Shown here one piece after another: positions 38,862 to 51,315 of a DNA stretch of 64,000 bases. Each line of letters begins with the position of its first letter. Position 1 is the first letter of the stretch. The translations under genes and the position numbers were made by a program. The notes beneath the pieces were generated by a model. That model worked only from the letters and a program-made list of their open reading frames with translations. It was not told the origin of the DNA and did not search any database. Source of the DNA: Diadema setosum (Eukaryota; Echinodermata; Echinoidea; Diadematoida; Diadematidae); assembly GCF_964275005.1 (NCBI RefSeq), contig NC_092689.1:9257200-9321199 (forward strand), in the 5' to 3' direction.

Positions 38862-40729
38862 TACTGTGTTACCCATGTTGCTATGTATTTTTTATATGAA
38901 ATCAGTGTAAAGAGGGAACTGTATAAAAAAGGGTTTTAAAAAATCTAGTATGGCGTCGCTGCTTTCCATGGATAATTAAAAAAAGCTAATCTAATGGTTG
39001 TTTATGACGTGTCGACTGAATGATCTTGTGATATGGTAAGAAGGGTAGGACAATGAATTATGGTGAAATACTTAATGCTAGTGATTTACCGGGAAGTAAT
39101 TAGAGAGACGAGTCTTGTAGGGAATATGTTGTTGGAAGCTGTCGTGAGACAGTGACGAGACAGCGCCGACTTTTCAAAGTGGTTGACAGCTGATCGTATG
39201 CTGAGTGATGTAAGAGTCTCTTGTGCGGAAATCGTATCATCCTTGTACCCATTATACATGATTGTATATAAAAATGTTAGAATTCGGTTCTTCAATTTCA
39301 GTAGAAATGTCATTGAAGCATGGTGAGAACACCTTACAGAAATAGTAGTTAATACGGTAATTTCATTAAAACAGTTTAACTGTAGGATTAAAATATCAAT
39401 ATTTCATCAGTAGTTCTATGTGATTACGCCACATTGAACTTCTTCTACTCGGCTATTCCATCAGGACAAGAATAGAAACTGACATAATTATCATAATTAT
39501 TTCACCTTTTCCAAAAAAAATATTTGCTTTAAAATTAAGTATAATGTCTTGCATTTGCCCATTAGGTGAACACTTGCAAGACGTACAAACGTAAGGCCTC
39601 GAGACTTGATTGATCTTTGAATTAAGAAAATTATAGCATTAGCTAATGATTAATTTATTTGATTTATACCTGAACATAACATTCCTATATGTAAAGTATA
39701 ATTGTCTTGTATACTTTATGTACGTAGATGACTGAATAAGATTCATAATATTTCTACTTGTAAAGTATAAATGTCTTGTATACCTCCTGTACGTAGCATG
39801 GGCGTAAATCCCGGGGGGGGGGGGATGGGGGGGGGGATATATCCCCCCTGAAATGGAGGAGGGGGGGATGGCCTGTACAATCATCCCCCCCTGAATTTTG
39901 AGGAAAAAAATGGAGGAAGCAGAAATGTGATTGTAACAATTTTGACATAATTATTGCATGACGTTTGTACGCCGGCCTTCAGACAGGTAACATAGCGGAA
40001 CAGTATTCTATCTTGTAGGAAAATGTATACATAATTTTCTCAAGCGCTCGCTCGCTTCGCTCGCTCGCGAAGAAAGTAACATCGACATACAGTCACTGTA
40101 AGGTATGGCTCAGACGTTGACAACGTCAAATAGTATAGGCCTACATGTAAACATGCTATGACGCGAGTAACTGGGGATCATCTGCAAAATATGTACGAAA
40201 ATAAACAAACAAACAAACAATAACAAAAACTATATCGTCATAATTGAACCCCCTCCATTTCCTGAATCATTCCTGAGAAACGACAGTGACTGATTACTCA
40301 GTCAGGATACATCTATGGGCATTCCCAGGGAAGATCAGGGGCGTCAAATCTATCTCGGGGGGGGGGGGGGGGGGCAAAGGGGCATTTGCCCCGCCCCTTT
40401 GGAAGTGTTTAGGCAGACAAATCATTTATCCCCCAAGCAATTCCCGAGATGAGGACAAATCTCGAACTTTCTTAATGGAAAATTGTCCAAATATCCCCAG
40501 AACTATGCACCAGATCGTTGTATTGCAATCATAAGCATGCAAAAGCTCCGCTATACAGGATCCCTTTCGATAAACTTTGTACACTTTTGACATTGACGTA
40601 TATATACCTAATTCATCAAAGAGTGTGCAGCAGATCTTTCACTTAACAAAAGCACCCTCATATGCAGAGGCGTCGATCGGGGGGGGGGGGGGGATGGTTC
40701 TCCCATAAAAGTGGGACAAACAAAAGCTA
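38862..40729. other. Stretch without a recognisable gene
   Basis: Contains a two-copy repeat near 39671-39790 (below), G-run blocks at about 39811-39900 and 40358-40375, and a CGCT-rich word at 40047-40072 resembling the satellite core. No exon recognised. Confidence 0.4.
39671..39790 (+). repeat. Two-copy tandem repeat, unit about 70 bp
   Basis: 'tgtaaagtataa.tgtcttg' then 'tatac..c.tgtacgtag' occurs twice, at about 39692 and 39760. Confidence 0.65.
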
Positions 40730-41900
40730 AAAATATAGCTACAAATGGCAGTTTTTGGAGTGTAAAATATCAAAATTTTAAAGCTCGCTCGCTCCGTTCG
40801 CTCGCATTCAACCATAATGCCATTCTCCTAAATTTATGTTGCTGCCAGTGACTGACAGCAGTTTTCGGCCGGTGAGCCCCCTCAATTTCCAAAGTGAAAA
40901 ATATAGCTACGAACGGCAGTTCTGGGACTGTAAAATGTGAAAATTTTGAAGCTCGCTCGCATTCAATCAATTTGCCATTCTCCTGATGTTGCTGCCAGTG
41001 ATTGACAGCAGTTGCGCCCGGTGCGCCCCCCTTAATTTCCAAAGCGAAAAATATAGCTACGAACGGTAGTTTTGGGACTGTAAAATGTGAAAATTTTGAA
41101 GCTCGCTCGCTTCGCTCGCTCGCATTTCATCATTATGCCATTCTCCTGATGCTGCTGCCAGTAATTGCCAGCAGTTTTCGCCCGGTGCGCTCCCCTTTAT
41201 TTCCAACGTGAAATAATACAGTCACAAACGGCAGTCTTTGGACTGTAAAATGTAAAATTTTCAAGCTCGCTCGCTCCGCTCGCTCGCATTTAATCATTAT
41301 GCCATTCTCCTGATGTTGCTGCCAGTAATTGCCAGCAGTGTTCGCCCGGTGCGCCCCCTTTATTTCCCAAGCGAAAAAATACAGCCACAAAGGGCAGTTT
41401 GGGGGACTGTAAAATATCAAAATTTTCAAGCTCACTCGCTTCGCTCGCTCGCATTTATTCGTTATGCTATTCTGCTGATGTTGCTGCCAGTAATTGCCGG
41501 CAGTTTTGCCCGGTGTGTCTCCCTTAATTTCCAAAGCGAAAAAATACAGCCACAAACGGCAGTCTTTGGACTGTAAAATGTCAAAACTTTCAAGCTCGCT
41601 CGCTCCGCTCGCTCGCATTTAACCGCTATGCCATTCTCCTGATGTTGCTGCCAGTGATTGACAGCAGTTGCGCCCGGCGCGGCCCCCCTTAATTTCCAAA
41701 GCGAAAAAGTATGGCGACAAACGGCAGTTTTTAGACTGTAGAATGTCAAAATTTTCAAGCTCGCTCGCATTTAATCGCTATCAAATAGCGGCCATGTTGC
41801 TGCCAGTGATTGACAGCAGTTGCACCCGGTGTGCCCCCCTTAATTTCAAAAGCGAAAATATAGCTACAAACGGCAGTTTTTGGACTGTAAAATGTCAAAA
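40730..41900 (+). repeat. Satellite array 2, unit about 152-166 bp
   Basis: Seven to eight units of the same satellite as at 33.1 kb, same strand, with starts near 40725, 40880, 41032, 41195, 41360, 41524, 41689 and 41841. The final unit breaks off after 'atgtcaaaattttcaa'. The open frames on both strands are satellite translations. Confidence 0.87.
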
Positions 41901-44900
41901 TTTTCAATGCAAAAAGATTTATACCCCCCCCCCGTTTGCTTCGCTCCCTCATATAACCGCTCCTCCTATAGGTCAAATCCTGTCTACGCCGGTGATAGGC
42001 CCTATTATTTAGTAGGCCTTCACAGTGATGTCGCACAGGCGGAGCGAGAGCTGAAATACCACGATTTAGTCTTTCAATAATATATTGTGAATATTTCATT
42101 TTCTTATTTTTCTTTTAAGAAAGGAAAAGAAAATTTTCACCAAAAGTGTGCACCAGATCGCTGAATTTCAGGTCTGAAAATGCAAAATCTTCCTCGTGTG
42201 GGAGAGGGATACCCCCCTACACACCCTCCCCCCGTTCGGTCGCTCCGCTCCCTCTCACAGATATTTAAAAAAAAAAATGTCTTCATACTTTTAAGGTCTG
42301 ATTTTCCGCCGAAAGTCATCTGACAAGCAAAAAAAAAAAAAAGCAACAAGAACAAAAAGTCTTCATATTTTTGCTGCCACTTTTCTCCCACTTTATATTT
42401 CATGCAGAAGAGTGGGACATCCGGTCCCTGTAAAGTGTGTGTGTGTGTGTGTGTGGAGGGGGGGGGGGCACCAAGCTTCTTTCCCCCCCCCCCCCCCGGT
42501 CCGGTTATGGGCTTGTAATCGTGGTGATGGTGACCATCCCCCCCACTCCTCATTACGGATTTACGCCGTTGGTACGATGACAAAACTCCTGCATCCTGCC
42601 AGCCTTCAACGCCTCCCCTTGTGAGTGTCATTGTGTGTCATCCAAGGGAGGAAGTTATTGAATATCACAGGAGACAATTTGCACCTGACAAATGATGTGA
42701 TGGTTTCAGGAATCCTTGCAGTTGAGATTGAAGTTCATATTATGTACAATATGATACTTTGCAAATTTTTTTAAATTGTTGTTCAATGATTTTTTCATCT
42801 GTTCTTCTGTCAGATGTTGGATACAAACACTCAAAATTTTGTTATACATACCAAGCATTCTTATGCGCTCTATTCATGAGTGATCATCTAAAGACAAGAT
42901 AAGATCACCTTGGTTACTGTTGTGTTCCGTCTGTATAACATGTATGTAGCATTTCATCACAAACAATATGATGCCAACTTGATATAGTGTTTCAAAGACC
43001 ATTTCTTTGCCAATTGAATATTGTCCTTTTAATAGCAAAATCATTTTTCATTTACAATACAGGAGTCATGTGGATACAAAAGGAAAACTGTGTATTCTTT
43101 TGTTGATATTTAAAGCATAAATGACCATATTTATGGACAGATGAGCTTGCATTCTTAACACTATTCTGTAGAGATATTCAGTGTTGTATTAAAATGGTAA
43201 GTTTAGAAGATTTCTACATGAATGCTGTCCCTTACTATGGTTTTATCATAGCATGTTTGCTGTTATAGATTAGAGCTCATCACTCTTATGATGAAATATT
43301 GATATTTTCGACAAGATGATTTAGAATAAGATGTGCATGCATTATAGAACACAACACACTCAAAAGGGATTGAAAAAAAAAAATTGTATATACATGTAGT
43401 TTTGAGAAGAAATGCAATAATTTACTCTTGGTATATGATTCACAGATTTATGAAAAAGGAGAACAAGATGTGTTCTAAGCATTAGCATTTTACATAGTCT
43501 TCATCTGTGTTTAAGCAGACTGAGGCCCAGTTACTCAAGTTCCGAGACCTGGAATGCATCCACAGGGAGAATCCGAATTCATAATGCGATGCTAAGTCTA
43601 GTTGGGGAATTATTCTGTTGATTTCTATTATAGTTCTCCATACATAATCATTGAAGTCGAGCATTAAAAGTTAAGCATTGTTTTTTTTTTATGAATATGG
43701 TGCCAGGGGTCTTATGAAAGAACAGTTGCTAGGTCACTCAGACTCAGACATTCATAATTATTCATGCAGATAGGTACTTCTGAAAATGTGCACACAAGCA
43801 AACACCCACATGCACATATGCTCACATACATTCACACAATTGTACACATTTTAAAATGTGTGAAAGATTGAATAACATCACTCACCTGTATTGTTTTGTA
43901 GATGTACACTTGCAATACATATATTATTTTTATCCTAAATTTGAGTTCTGTAGAGATTTCTGTATAATGAAGAAGAAATCACAAAGCTTTTGATTCAATG
44001 TTACATGAGAATGTCTCATAATATTGATATGAAATATACAGTATGTATGTGGAAAAGATAACTCTTCCGGACTGATTTGATGTCAAATGTGGATGTCACT
44101 CATGCGTGCTTGACTGACCAGCTGCCATTGATCCAGTGGAATAAATCCCATTTTGTTCCAACATTAGGATATGGAGATAATACACTGGTAGTGTTTTACA
44201 ATCTCACTCCTGTAAGTACACTACCCCTCCCCTACTTTTCCTCACTCCCTTTTACTAATTTTCTTTGGTCTCCTATCTATACGCACATCAACACACACAC
44301 ACACACACCCTTTGCCATACTACACACATACCCACAAACACCTTCAAACAGGCATCACTTGAACACTCCCACCAACATGCAAATCGCATACATATGTACA
44401 ATGCCATACAAATCTTACCTGTACATATATCTATGAGGGGAATATTTCTATCCATTCCATGAGGGGGAACATCAGACAAACATAGGGCAAATATATCAAT
44501 GATATATTCGTCCTATGTGTGTCTGATGTTGATGTGTGTTTGTGCGTGTTTGTATCTGATATGCATGAGTGTACTGAGGGTGTGTGTATATGTGTATGTT
44601 TGTGCAGTTTCATGTGTCTGTATGAAGCTAATCTTTTTTGTTAATAAGGATGAATTTATACTGCATGTACTGTATTACTACAACCGCTACAACTACATAT
44701 AGAAAACACAACACACTTTTTTTTTTCCATTTGCTAACAAAGTATAATTGGCGTAATCAGCTGGAAGGAATGTTTGACAAATGAATACTGGTTCATGACA
44801 GAATACTACTATATGAGCCAGCTACATTCCAGTTCAATGAGTTCATAACTAGATTTGGTCCTGTTCTCTAAATAGAGGCTGTGAAGCTATTGCCGGAAAG

Positions 44901-45250
44901 GCTACAGCATTTTAATTGTATTAGATCGTTATTTGTTTTTGTGACCATGATTGACAACATAACTGTTCAACATGTCAATTCTACACAATCAAAATTACTT
45001 TCAGTTGTATGGTTGTGAAAGTGTCATTTTCCAATTGCTAAAATATGCAGTAGGTCTACATTACAAAAGAGAGAGGGGGAGCATAGTAAGAGTAAGAATT
45101 GAGACAAGAGTGCATTTGACATACAGTCGAATCTTGTTATAATGAGGTACATTATGGGACCAGAGATATCACTCCTGTATATCAAGATCTTGTTATAACT
45201 ACAGTTTGTCATATCACTGCTTATAATATTGAGGTTCCACTGAACATGCA
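41901..45250. other. Stretch without a confident gene
   Basis: Includes a TG/G-run block near 42438-42500 and CA-rich sequence near 44286-44310. One open block (44080-44217) ends at a good donor, CCT|GTAAGT, but has no usable acceptor and no recognised family. Confidence 0.35.
44470..44529. other. Short hairpin
   Basis: Two 30-base arms starting AACATCAGAC and ending GTCTGATGTT pair at 27 or more positions around a 3-base loop. The loop is too small for a typical microRNA precursor, so more likely a miniature palindromic repeat. Confidence 0.45.
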
Positions 45251-45410
45251 TCAATAAATTACAATAAAATACAATGTACTGTAATACATGATCATTTGTA
45301 CAGAGAGGCTGAAGTCCAACAGCATGTTTCTCAGCTGTGTGCCTTGATGAGTTGGTGTTGGACGCTGCATATCATCAGTATACCCAACATACCAGTAATG
45401 GACAAGGTGT
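45251..45410 (-). pseudogene. P2RX7_C-like domain, distal exon-like block
   Basis: On the - strand, after an acceptor 'tactttgcag', the frame reads RHLVHYWYVGYTDDMQRPTP followed by THQGTQLRNML, then a stop at 45251. It lines up with the end of the P2X7 C-terminal domain: a Y/C-R-x-hydrophobic-V-x-W block, an arginine ten residues after the tryptophan, then Pro and, eight residues on, L/I-R. The usual Ser-Cys after the proline is Thr-His. It lies about 0.8 kb downstream of the block at 46243 on the same strand, in the expected order. Likeness is by memory of the family. It may be a decayed exon. Confidence 0.35.
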
Positions 45411-45711
45411 CTGCAAAGTATACATGTGACATTTCGCAATGTACAAACTTATCTGATGCATTTCTACACTGTGACCACGTTCCCGTTAAGCAGATCGCAA
45501 TGTGACAAGTTGTCACATTCTACACCCAATATCAGTGCTGCATATACAGTCTTATTACAACCTATGCAAAATGAAAGCCTGTCACTATTTCTGATGGATG
45601 AGTTTATCAGATTTTTCTAACAGCAGAAGATGGCAGTAGGACTCTCACATTTTGGCCCAGAAATTTCCAGCATCATCTCACCAGTTGCCGGTATGCAGCA
45701 TGTCTTGATCG

Positions 45712-46068
45712 CCTGATATTGAAACAAAAGTGAAACAAAATGGAATGCAAAAGGAGTAAAATTTGATAATCCTATTATATGACATCATGTGTTCATCTAG
45801 GAATTTATCTTGAGAATAGGAGTTAAATTAGACAATGTACATGGGACCCATGGGGTATGGTAGTCGTTATTTTGGGGACGACTGTATCATGGCAGGATAA
45901 AATACATGTATAAAAACATGTACAGTGTATTGACTGCCTGAAATTGAAACAAAAATGAAATGAAATGGAATACAATGGAATGCAAAGGGACTAAAATTTG
46001 ATAATATATTACATAAGTGTTACTCTAAAATCGTGAGAACAGGAATAAAATTACACAGTGTGAATGGA
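45712..46068 (+). repeat. Direct duplication, two copies
   Basis: A block from 'gcctga.attgaaacaaaa' to 'ctaaaatttgataat' and on to 'gaataaaattaca' occurs at 45712-45845 and again, diverged, at 45938-46068. Confidence 0.65.
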
Positions 46069-46242
46069 TCTTTCATATGTAGAATCGTACAATGACACCA
46101 TAAAATTCATTAGGAAATTATCAGGGATATGAAAAAAGCCTAATTTTCATTGCAACATTTGGAAAATAAAATAGGGAATTAAATGTGCCTAACAAACTCA
46201 CTTGTTATCTGCAGCATTTGTTCAAGCACCTTCTCCATAGGC

Positions 46243-46458
46243 CTACTGTTGGGTGTCCTGGTAGCTTCCAGTTTCTTTCACCCATTTATCGAGGCACAGT
46301 TGAGAAACCTGGATGTGCTGTAATACAGCGTATTGGAGCATCGAAATGTCTTTCGTTGTACCGTAATTCTCAATCTTGTCCATTATGTGCTCTGTCTCTT
46401 TGCAGCAAATGGATTCCCTGGCAGTGGTCATGTGGGAACACAGCTGCGACAGAGGCAC
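46243..46458 (-). pseudogene. P2RX7_C-like domain, proximal exon
   Basis: After a strong - strand acceptor (tttctttgttttcag), the frame reads VPLSQLCSHMTTARESICCK then ETEHIMDKIENYGTT, and later LCLDKWVKETGSYQDTQQ and a TAG at 46243. It matches the P2X7 intracellular C-terminal domain pattern C-x2-M-P-T-x2-E-S-x-C-C-x-E ... C-L-x2-W-V-L-x-T-x-x-Y-Q-x2-Q-Q. In P2X7 that domain coordinates zinc and forms the cytosolic ballast; many invertebrate proteins carry it without a channel. Two early zinc cysteines and the central Cys-Ile-Thr are changed, and the stop falls where the family continues with Tyr-Gly. Probably a decayed copy, or the end of a divergent short form. A GC-rich patch at 47.34-47.72 kb could be its promoter side. 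Confidence 0.45.
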
Positions 46459-48803
46459 CTGAAAACAAAGAAAAAAGGGGGAAAAAAGAAGAAACATAAC
46501 GAACAACACATTCCTATTTCCTTCTTTGTGTTTATTAGTTGGTGTTTTGAAGTAGTACTGCACTGTCACACAATGAGATTTAGACTATATTAGTCATTAG
46601 TGAAATCATTGTTTGAGTTCTAGGCAAGTGTGAACAAAATATCGTTCATGACTAGGCCTGTAGGAACCCCTACTGCCAGAGAGGTTACCACTGATACCAG
46701 ACTCTTCAAACCACTGCTGAGCCCAGCCACATACTGTAATTGAAATTGCAGTTATGGTATGGCAAGCACTTGTACCTTATTGCAAACAGCAATTTTTCAC
46801 TTATCCTTTCATAACTTGTCTCGTGCTCGGCAATTTACATGTGAAACTGAAGTAGAGGGCCTAGTGGAAACAAACTTGGTGGGAATTTACCAGTCAATTA
46901 CCTCATTATAGGAAGGTCCTTGGGGCCAGAGAAATGACCTCCTTATATACCGGGTACATGCGTATACAGGTACGGTACTATGAATTACATCAAAAGTTTA
47001 TACCAGGACTCAAGTAAAATACTGTTAAATGCGAAAAAAAAAATCGGGATCTGAAAAATCAGTTTGTCCTTGTGACATTATGAATGAGATCGAGAGATAT
47101 GAGAGCTTGTATGACATCTGCCTCGCCAGCTCAGTACATAGCCTTTCAATTCATACCGTCGTTTACCGATGTCCCTCTTCCACTCCAGTTTCACGTTCAT
47201 GTTGTATTGTAAACAAAATTCTGTTTTGGTTTGTCCGACCCCAATCGACCTGTATTCTGTAAAAATTAACGTTAGGCCTAACGTTAGAGTGAACTATCTA
47301 GACTCTCAGCGTACGTGATACTAATGATAGTTACCAATTATTATCTCCCAAGTCCCAACCACGTCGCGGGCTCGTTGCCATCACCCTGTTCCTCGAGCAG
47401 CATCCTCACGGGCCACTGCCCCGGGGGCGGGAGGTGAAGAGTCGGGTTCATATACTCCAGAACGGTACGGCTAGGGGCGGGGTGAACTCAATACAGATTA
47501 GATTTAGGGTTGCGTGGGGCTGGAGCTGGAGTTGACGAGGGGCTGCTTTACCTTCGCCTTCATCATCTCGGTGGGGGTCGCAGCCAGAAAGGCGAATCCA
47601 GGACTGAATCCATATTGAGAACACTGTCTTGTTGACCACGTACTGCTACAGTACAGCTTGTTTACCGTGTATAAAGCTAATGCAACGCGATCCGCGGAGC
47701 GAGCTGCTGGCAAGGTACACTGTTATCGTAAAAATTAGAGTGCCATCCAGTCTCCAGTTGAAATTTGTTGTTATCATCCACGCACACACACAGAGTCACA
47801 ATCTACGGTCAGCAGTAAAGCGGCTGTCTGTACGTCTACTTGTCTTTTTCTCTCGCAGAAAATATCTAGTTTTTTCCAAACGTAAACCAGATCCAAAAAG
47901 GCAATTATCATGGGTAAAGTGTTCAAAAACTGTCAGTGGCGTCACTCTACTAAAATGTCTACACAACATATTCAAATCACTTTTGGGACGCAAGGATTGT
48001 CAGAACTGGTTAAATCTTGATTTAAAAATAGATAAAGTTTCACTCATTTTACATTGCCAACGCATTAGACGAACTCGGTGGCTTCGCGGGGTCTACCCCC
48101 TCATACGTCAAATCGCATAAGCCAATCAGCTGCCAATTTTGGGGGGCGTTCCCAAATCAGTGAACATTTTAAGCGATTTCTTGTTACTGAGCAATTTTTG
48201 GTGGATAAAAACGCCAGAATCGTGTTAGTGAGCTCAAATACCTTCTATATGGCCCCAATGTCCGAATTAAAAGACTCCCCCTTTAACAATTGCATGAATT
48301 GGGCTTGGCCAAGAGTTGTGCCCCTATGCCCAAATATTGCTTGTTTCCAGTATGGCTGCCATCCGGTTTGCATCCAATGTATGAATCAGGGTACCCTGGC
48401 AGCGGGTAATATCACCTGAATGATCCGGTTAAAACTCTGCCAGCAAGTGATGATTCAGTGTAACCTCCTGCTGAAATTGGTTTAGATCTTTATACCATCA
48501 ATATCTTTCAAGACAGGGCGCAGCATCTGCGTCTTCAGTGAAGCACGGGATTGAGCTTACATTGCACGGATCGGCACATAGATCTCCACCACGACTAAAT
48601 TTGATAGACATCCGGGTCAGACCAGCCTTCTGAAAGGTGCACAGCCACTGAATGCGATCATCAGATCTTCCAATGGCAATATCTAAACAGTTTGGGTGAA
48701 GGCAAGCTTGTCTCTATGATGGATGCAATGCACATAGAGTACAGGATGCATGAGATGATAAGAGAGCTTCTTTATGACTCGCGGGATAGGCTACAATCCG
48801 TTC
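46459..48803. other. Stretch without a confident gene, with a GC-rich patch
   Basis: 47340-47720 is clearly richer in C, G and CpG than its surroundings. It has overlapping short open frames, and on the - strand a start region followed by a GCGAAG|GTAAAG donor. This could be the first exon/promoter of the - strand P2RX7_C-like gene, but I cannot join them. Confidence 0.3.
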
Positions 48804-49014
48804 TCACACTGCCCAAAAGTCGCGTAAACGCATGAATCACGCAAGAAATTTGGTAGTGCGTGCTTGTCCGTCGAGAATATTCACTGATTTACGCAATGAA
48901 AATCACCGATGAATTGCGCAAGAACTACGGAACGATCACGCAAAAACCACTAACCACACCCTAAGAACAGATTGGTTAAAAAATCAACCAATCTCATTGG
49001 TTAACCCGATATTG

Positions 49015-49170
49015 GTTGTATCAGCCATTATATTGGTTATAAACTAACCAATTCGTTGGTCAACCAGTAACCAATGTAATTATTAATTGGGCTATATTGG
49101 TTGCTTCAGCCATTATATTGGTTATAAACTAACCAATTCGTTGGTCAACCAGTAACCGATGTAATCGGTT
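49015..49170 (+). repeat. 85-bp tandem duplication
   Basis: 'cagccattatattggttata' and 'aactaaccaattcgttggtc' recur with an 85-bp period, inside the ACCAAT-rich left end of the nested element. Confidence 0.8.
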
Positions 49171-49339
49171 AGGCTAGCTAGAGCCTGTAACCAATCCACA
49201 TTGGTTGCCGCGCTCACAGTCAGGCAATTATCTTATTTCTTTATTATTATTATTCTTTTAGTTGTAAGCGACATTTATGTTGTTTTGCAGAGTTTGTTTT
49301 AAATAGTTTAACCATAAGGCCGGTTTATGCATCTCACAG

Positions 49340-49366
49340 TAAAAAAAAAAAAAAAAAAAAAAAAAA
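49340..49366. repeat. Poly(A) run
   Basis: About 26 A bases inside the nested element. Confidence 0.9.
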
Positions 49367-51315
49367 CACTATCAGTAAGTTTTGTATATAATATAAAACT
49401 TTGTCTCGCGGGAAGTGAGGAAGTGGGTCACCTGACTGGGCCCACGCGGTCGGCCATTCCTGAATAACCTATACCAGCGCGATACCAAAAGATGCTTCAT
49501 ACTTGACCTACTTCGATTTTCTTACTAACAATTGTAAGAAAGTTGTGAAAATAAGACGCTACTATTCAAAAATGGTTAAACATATCAACTTAATTGGAAC
49601 TTAATTCATTCACACGAGAATTTAGTGCAGATCGATAATGAGACAATGCATTAGTTACATATTATGCATGATTGCATTGACAAAATACAATTATAGGCCG
49701 AAAATGAAATGAAATGAATAAAATGAACTTGTGTATGTGTGTGTGTGTGCGCGCGCGCGCGCAATTGTGCGCGGGAATAAAAGGCGTTTTTTTTTTTTTT
49801 CAGTGTGAACATAATTTCTGTTGGTTCTTATATCGATCATGCATCTCCATTACGAGAGCATGTAAAAATAACAAAATGTGATTCCGGTTGGATCTTGATT
49901 GTTGTCGGGTTTTTTTTTTTTTATAATATATCAATCATGCATTTTCATTTAGAGAGTATATTATGTACAAAATAACTTAAACATCGAATATCAAAGCCTA
50001 TATTTTTCAACTTTCATGTTTCCATATGACATAAATTTTGCTTGTCTAAATATGTGTGTTTTGGTCATAAAGACGTCTTTAAGACGCCATAAACTCGTCA
50101 AAAGTCGACATACGTTTTGCTTCTATATAGATCATGAATATTCATGAGAGATGATCTGATATGCAAAAGCTATTGGCAAAAAGTAAATACATTAATCTAT
50201 AAGGTATTCATATTGACTTCGATCTTAAAATGTGTAGAAAAAATTGTATGCTTTATTGTGATATTCATTATTCAAATTTCAACTTGTGTTTCAGGAAACA
50301 TTTTCATATTTCAGCTGGCCTGATAAGAATGGAATATAGTTCAGTAACCATGCCTTCAATCATTACAATTTTTCGTGGGTATATAAACCATGGGTTGCAT
50401 TGTGATTGTAGTTAGGAATAGGTCATAGACATAGATTCTAGTGTAGGATAGGTCATTTATATCCAATAAGCTAACATTACGTCATCGTTGGCTGTGCACT
50501 ATATAGTTTACCTTAAGGAGTACGATATGAAAATAGCCGTAAATATGACGTGTGACACTCACCAGTCGTATTTTTATTCATGAAATGTGGTTAAATCCCA
50601 ACCAATATCACTGGTCCCTTCAACCAATGTGGATTGCATCATATATATAGCCCATACTAGATTAACCAATCTATGGTTAAACTAACCAATCCATGTTGGT
50701 TAAATGTGCAACCTATGTAGATTGGTTGATATTTGAACCAAACGAGATTGGTTACTGTAACCAAGAGATTGGTTGGACACATATCTACCAACGAGATTGG
50801 TTGAATTTAACCAATATATTGGTTATTCCAACCAATCTGTTTTTAGAGTGCAACCACGCAATTTCAGCGCACAGGCACGCAAAGGCCCCAAATAGGGCGA
50901 ATTCGTGGTTGTGCGCGACGACTGAGGTCCACGGAAAACCACGCATAATTTCCGCATTATCACTAATGAACTAATAAATCGGACATGCTTTGCGCATGAA
51001 CACGACAGCGGCATTCATTTTCGCGAACGATCACTGATATTCCACTCATATTTCGCGCATTGTACGCGTTAGAACTACGCAAACTACGCAAAAATTACGT
51101 AAAACAGCGCAATTGCGTAAACTTTTACGCGAAGCAGAGTTTTGAGCTGCTCAAAACCTGGAATCGCGTAAAGCGCCGATTCGGCGCACATCGGCGGACA
51201 ACTACAAAGGTTCCACGACAGACAAACTCATGAAATGCGCACGTCGCTCATGTATGGCGTAAGGCTCCAATTTCTTACGTGATTCATGCGTTTGCGCGAT
51301 TTTTGGGCAGTGTGA

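Larger units (their letters stand above)
48957..50850. mobile_element. Nested element rich in ACCAAT/ATTGGT
   Basis: The 21-bp inverted ends CAC(C/T)CTAA(G/A)AACAG followed by ATTGGTT match at 19 positions. Both ends carry dense ATTGGTT or AACCAAT words over 200-270 bp, and the centre is ordinary AT-rich sequence. Taking the ends one base in, the flanks read CTAACCAC and GCAACCAC (6 of 8), compatible with an aged 8-bp target duplication as in hAT elements. Sits inside the 48804-51315 element. Confidence 0.7.
48804..51315. mobile_element. Outer MITE-like element with CACTGCCCAAAA ends
   Basis: 47-bp inverted ends (48804-48850 and 51269-51315), starting TCACACTGCCCAAAA, match at 44 positions. 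Inside each end are many ACGCAA/TTGCGT words. Without the nested insertion the element would be about 620 bp. No transposase is visible. A target duplication was not clear. Class unknown. Confidence 0.8.

Noticed and set aside
44080-44217. Open block ending at a consensus donor (CCT|GTAAGT), a possible first coding exon
   Set aside because: An in-frame stop lies just upstream with no acceptor between, no protein family was recognised, and no partner exon was found.
45296-45505. + strand frame with a vague RNase H-like look
   Set aside because: The - strand frame of the same DNA fits the P2RX7_C pattern better, and no neighbouring retroelement parts exist.
47340-47720. GC-rich patch as a proven promoter or first exon
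   Set aside because: No exon could be joined to it in frame; kept only as a suggestion.
47629-48120. 163-residue + strand open frame
   Set aside because: No recognisable domain, biased residues, and frames of similar length occur by chance in this window.
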